Below are positions 63,053 through 64,000 of a stretch of DNA of 64,000 nt, piece by piece (the first letter of the stretch is position 1; the number at the start of each line of letters is the position of its first letter). This stretch comes from Neisseriaceae bacterium JH1-16 (GTDB taxonomy: Bacteria > Pseudomonadota > Gammaproteobacteria > Burkholderiales > Chromobacteriaceae), in the NCBI GenBank assembly GCA_025989215.1, contig JAPDNP010000003.1, forward strand, positions 1 through 64,000. The letters run 5' to 3'. The position numbers were made by a program, and so were the translations under genes. The notes below the pieces were generated by a model. The model was not told the origin of the DNA and ran no database searches. It saw only the letters and a program-made list of their open reading frames with translations.

Positions 63053-64000
63053 TCAGCCCAGCACCACGCCGTGGCGAGCCAGCGCCCAGCGGGTCGGCTC
63101 GCGCACCAACTCGTCCGGATGATCGGCGCGTGCGTGCAGCGCCGCGATCACCGCGTCCGACGTCGGCGCATTGCCCAGGCCGACTGCGATATTCGACAGC
63201 CACTTCAGGTAGCCGATCCGGTAGATCGGACTGCCGGCCATGCGGACCTTGAAGTCGTCCTCGCTCCAGCCGAACAGCTCGACCAGGCTCACATCGTCCA
63301 GGCCGTGACGCACCGCGAAGTCCGGCTCGGCGGTATGCACCGCGAAGCGGTTCCACGGACAGGCCAGTTGGCAGTCATCGCAGCCGTACACCCGGTTGCC
63401 GATCAGCGGGCGCAGCGGCTCGGGGATCGCGCTCTTCAGTTCGATGGTCAGGTAGGAGATGCAGCGACGCGCATCGACCGTATACGGCTCGACGATTGCC
63501 CCGGTCGGACAGACGTCCAGGCAGCGGGTGCAACGGCCGCAGTGCTCCGGTTCCTCGACATCGACCGGCAGCGGCAGGTCGGTGACCAGCTCACCGAGGA
63601 AGAACAACGAACCCTGGTTCTTGTTGAGCAGCAGCGTGTGCTTGCCCCGCCAGCCCAGGCCCGCCTGCGCCGCCAGCGCCACTTCGGCGATCGGCGCACT
63701 GTCGGTAAACACCCGGTAGCCCAGGGGCTGTATCGTTTCGGCCAACCGGTCGGCCAATTTCTGCAGGCGATTGCGAATCACCTTGTGGTAATCGCGCCCC
63801 AGCGCATAGCGTGAAATATAGGCGGCGGCGCCGTCCTCCAGCACCGCGTCGGCCGAACGCGCCTCAGCCGGCCAGTAGTGCATGCGCAGCGACACCACCG
63901 ACAGTGCGCCAGGTACCAGTTCGGCCGGGCGCACCCGTAGCTGGCCGTGTCGTGCCATATAGTCCATTTCGCCGTGGTGGCCGGCCGCCAGCCACGCGGC
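63053..64000 (-). CDS. queG: Epoxyqueuosine reductase QueG (N-terminus outside the window)
   Basis: At least 315 residues are visible; the frame stays open to the window edge (AAWLAAGHHGEMDYM), so the start lies to the right. The cobalamin-binding N-terminal domain includes YHKVIRNRLQKLA and GWRGKHTLLLNKNQGSLFFLGEL. Two 4Fe-4S clusters are in CGRCTRCLDVCPTGAI and CDDCQLACPWNRF. A HEAT-like C-terminal repeat follows. It makes queuosine from epoxyqueuosine in tRNA. One 10-mer copy lies inside. Confidence 0.96.
   Translation of the reverse strand, partial: AAWLAAGHHGEMDYMARHGQLRVRPAELVPGALSVVSLRMHYWPAEARSADAVLEDGAAAYISRYALGRDYHKVIRNRLQKLADRLAETIQPLGYRVFTDSAPIAEVALAAQAGLGWRGKHTLLLNKNQGSLFFLGELVTDLPLPVDVEEPEHCGRCTRCLDVCPTGAIVEPYTVDARRCISYLTIELKSAIPEPLRPLIGNRVYGCDDCQLACPWNRFAVHTAEPDFAVRHGLDDVSLVELFGWSEDDFKVRMAGSPIYRIGYLKWLSNIAVGLGNAPTSDAVIAALHARADHPDELVREPTRWALARHGVVLG

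Overview
The window looks like the chromosome of a betaproteobacterium of the order Neisseriales, most like a free-living member of the Chromobacteriaceae. The evidence is a GC-rich sequence (about 60%, my estimate), a 16S rRNA 5' end of betaproteobacterial type, Neisseriales/betaproteobacterial gene neighbourhoods (gmk-rpoZ-spoT, rpsU-yqeY-dnaG-rpoD, yhbY/DUF4149/greA near carB, folP-ftsH-rlmE), and single genes such as the BPSS1780-type DUF2189 protein, DUF1841 and DUF3149. I cannot name the genus. Nearly all of the window is core genome. I see no prophage, insertion sequence, CRISPR array or plasmid gene.

Layout. 1-260: 5' end of an rRNA operon on the minus strand with boxA and promoter. 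0.5-5.2 kb: EamA exporter, AraC regulator, FrnE-like DsbA protein, LysR regulator, TauE-type permease. 5.4-5.7 kb: a tRNA-Ile(CAU) gene interrupted by a group I intron. 5.8-10.4 kb: macromolecular synthesis operon. 10.5-14.7 kb: thiG, thiS, spoT, rpoZ, gmk. 14.9-19.1 kb: two divergent purine permeases and apt. 19.2-24.3 kb: arginine deiminase operon arcDABC (minus strand) with FNR/ANR-like boxes upstream. 24.6-32.3 kb: mixed housekeeping genes (flavin reductase, SDR, trmB, glutathione peroxidase, DUF1841, a frameshifted NTF2-like pseudogene, hydroxyacid dehydrogenase, DUF2189, FKBP, DedA). 32.6-44.3 kb: glmM, folP, ftsH, rlmE, yhbY, DUF4149, greA, carB, leuE, carA. 44.5-55.2 kb: a complete type II secretion operon gspCDEFGHIJKLMN, with a divergent predicted lipoprotein at 55.5 kb. 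57.5-61 kb: acyl-CoA dehydrogenase with etfA and etfB. 61.4-64 kb: MaoC hydratase, two GNAT acetyltransferases and queG, which runs off the window.

Three signals are not explained by ordinary annotation. (1) The 10-mer TTCGGCCAAC/GTTGGCCGAA occurs about 36 times exactly, and its 9-mer core about 46 times, where chance predicts fewer than one. It lies in both orientations, in genes mainly as Leu-Ala-Glu or Ser-Ala-Asn, and as inverted pairs that form terminators. That is how DNA uptake sequences behave in Neisseria and Haemophilus, but the motif is unlike the uptake dialects I know. (2) The tRNA-Ile(CAU) group I intron sits between U33 and C34. (3) A 64-66 nt structured element at 27643-27708 and 49720-49783 has conserved internal loops and covarying stems, suggesting an undescribed structured RNA or palindromic repeat family.

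Open reading frames were read from the sequence. Family names rest on motif recognition without a database search. Motif counts were made by eye and may be off by a few.
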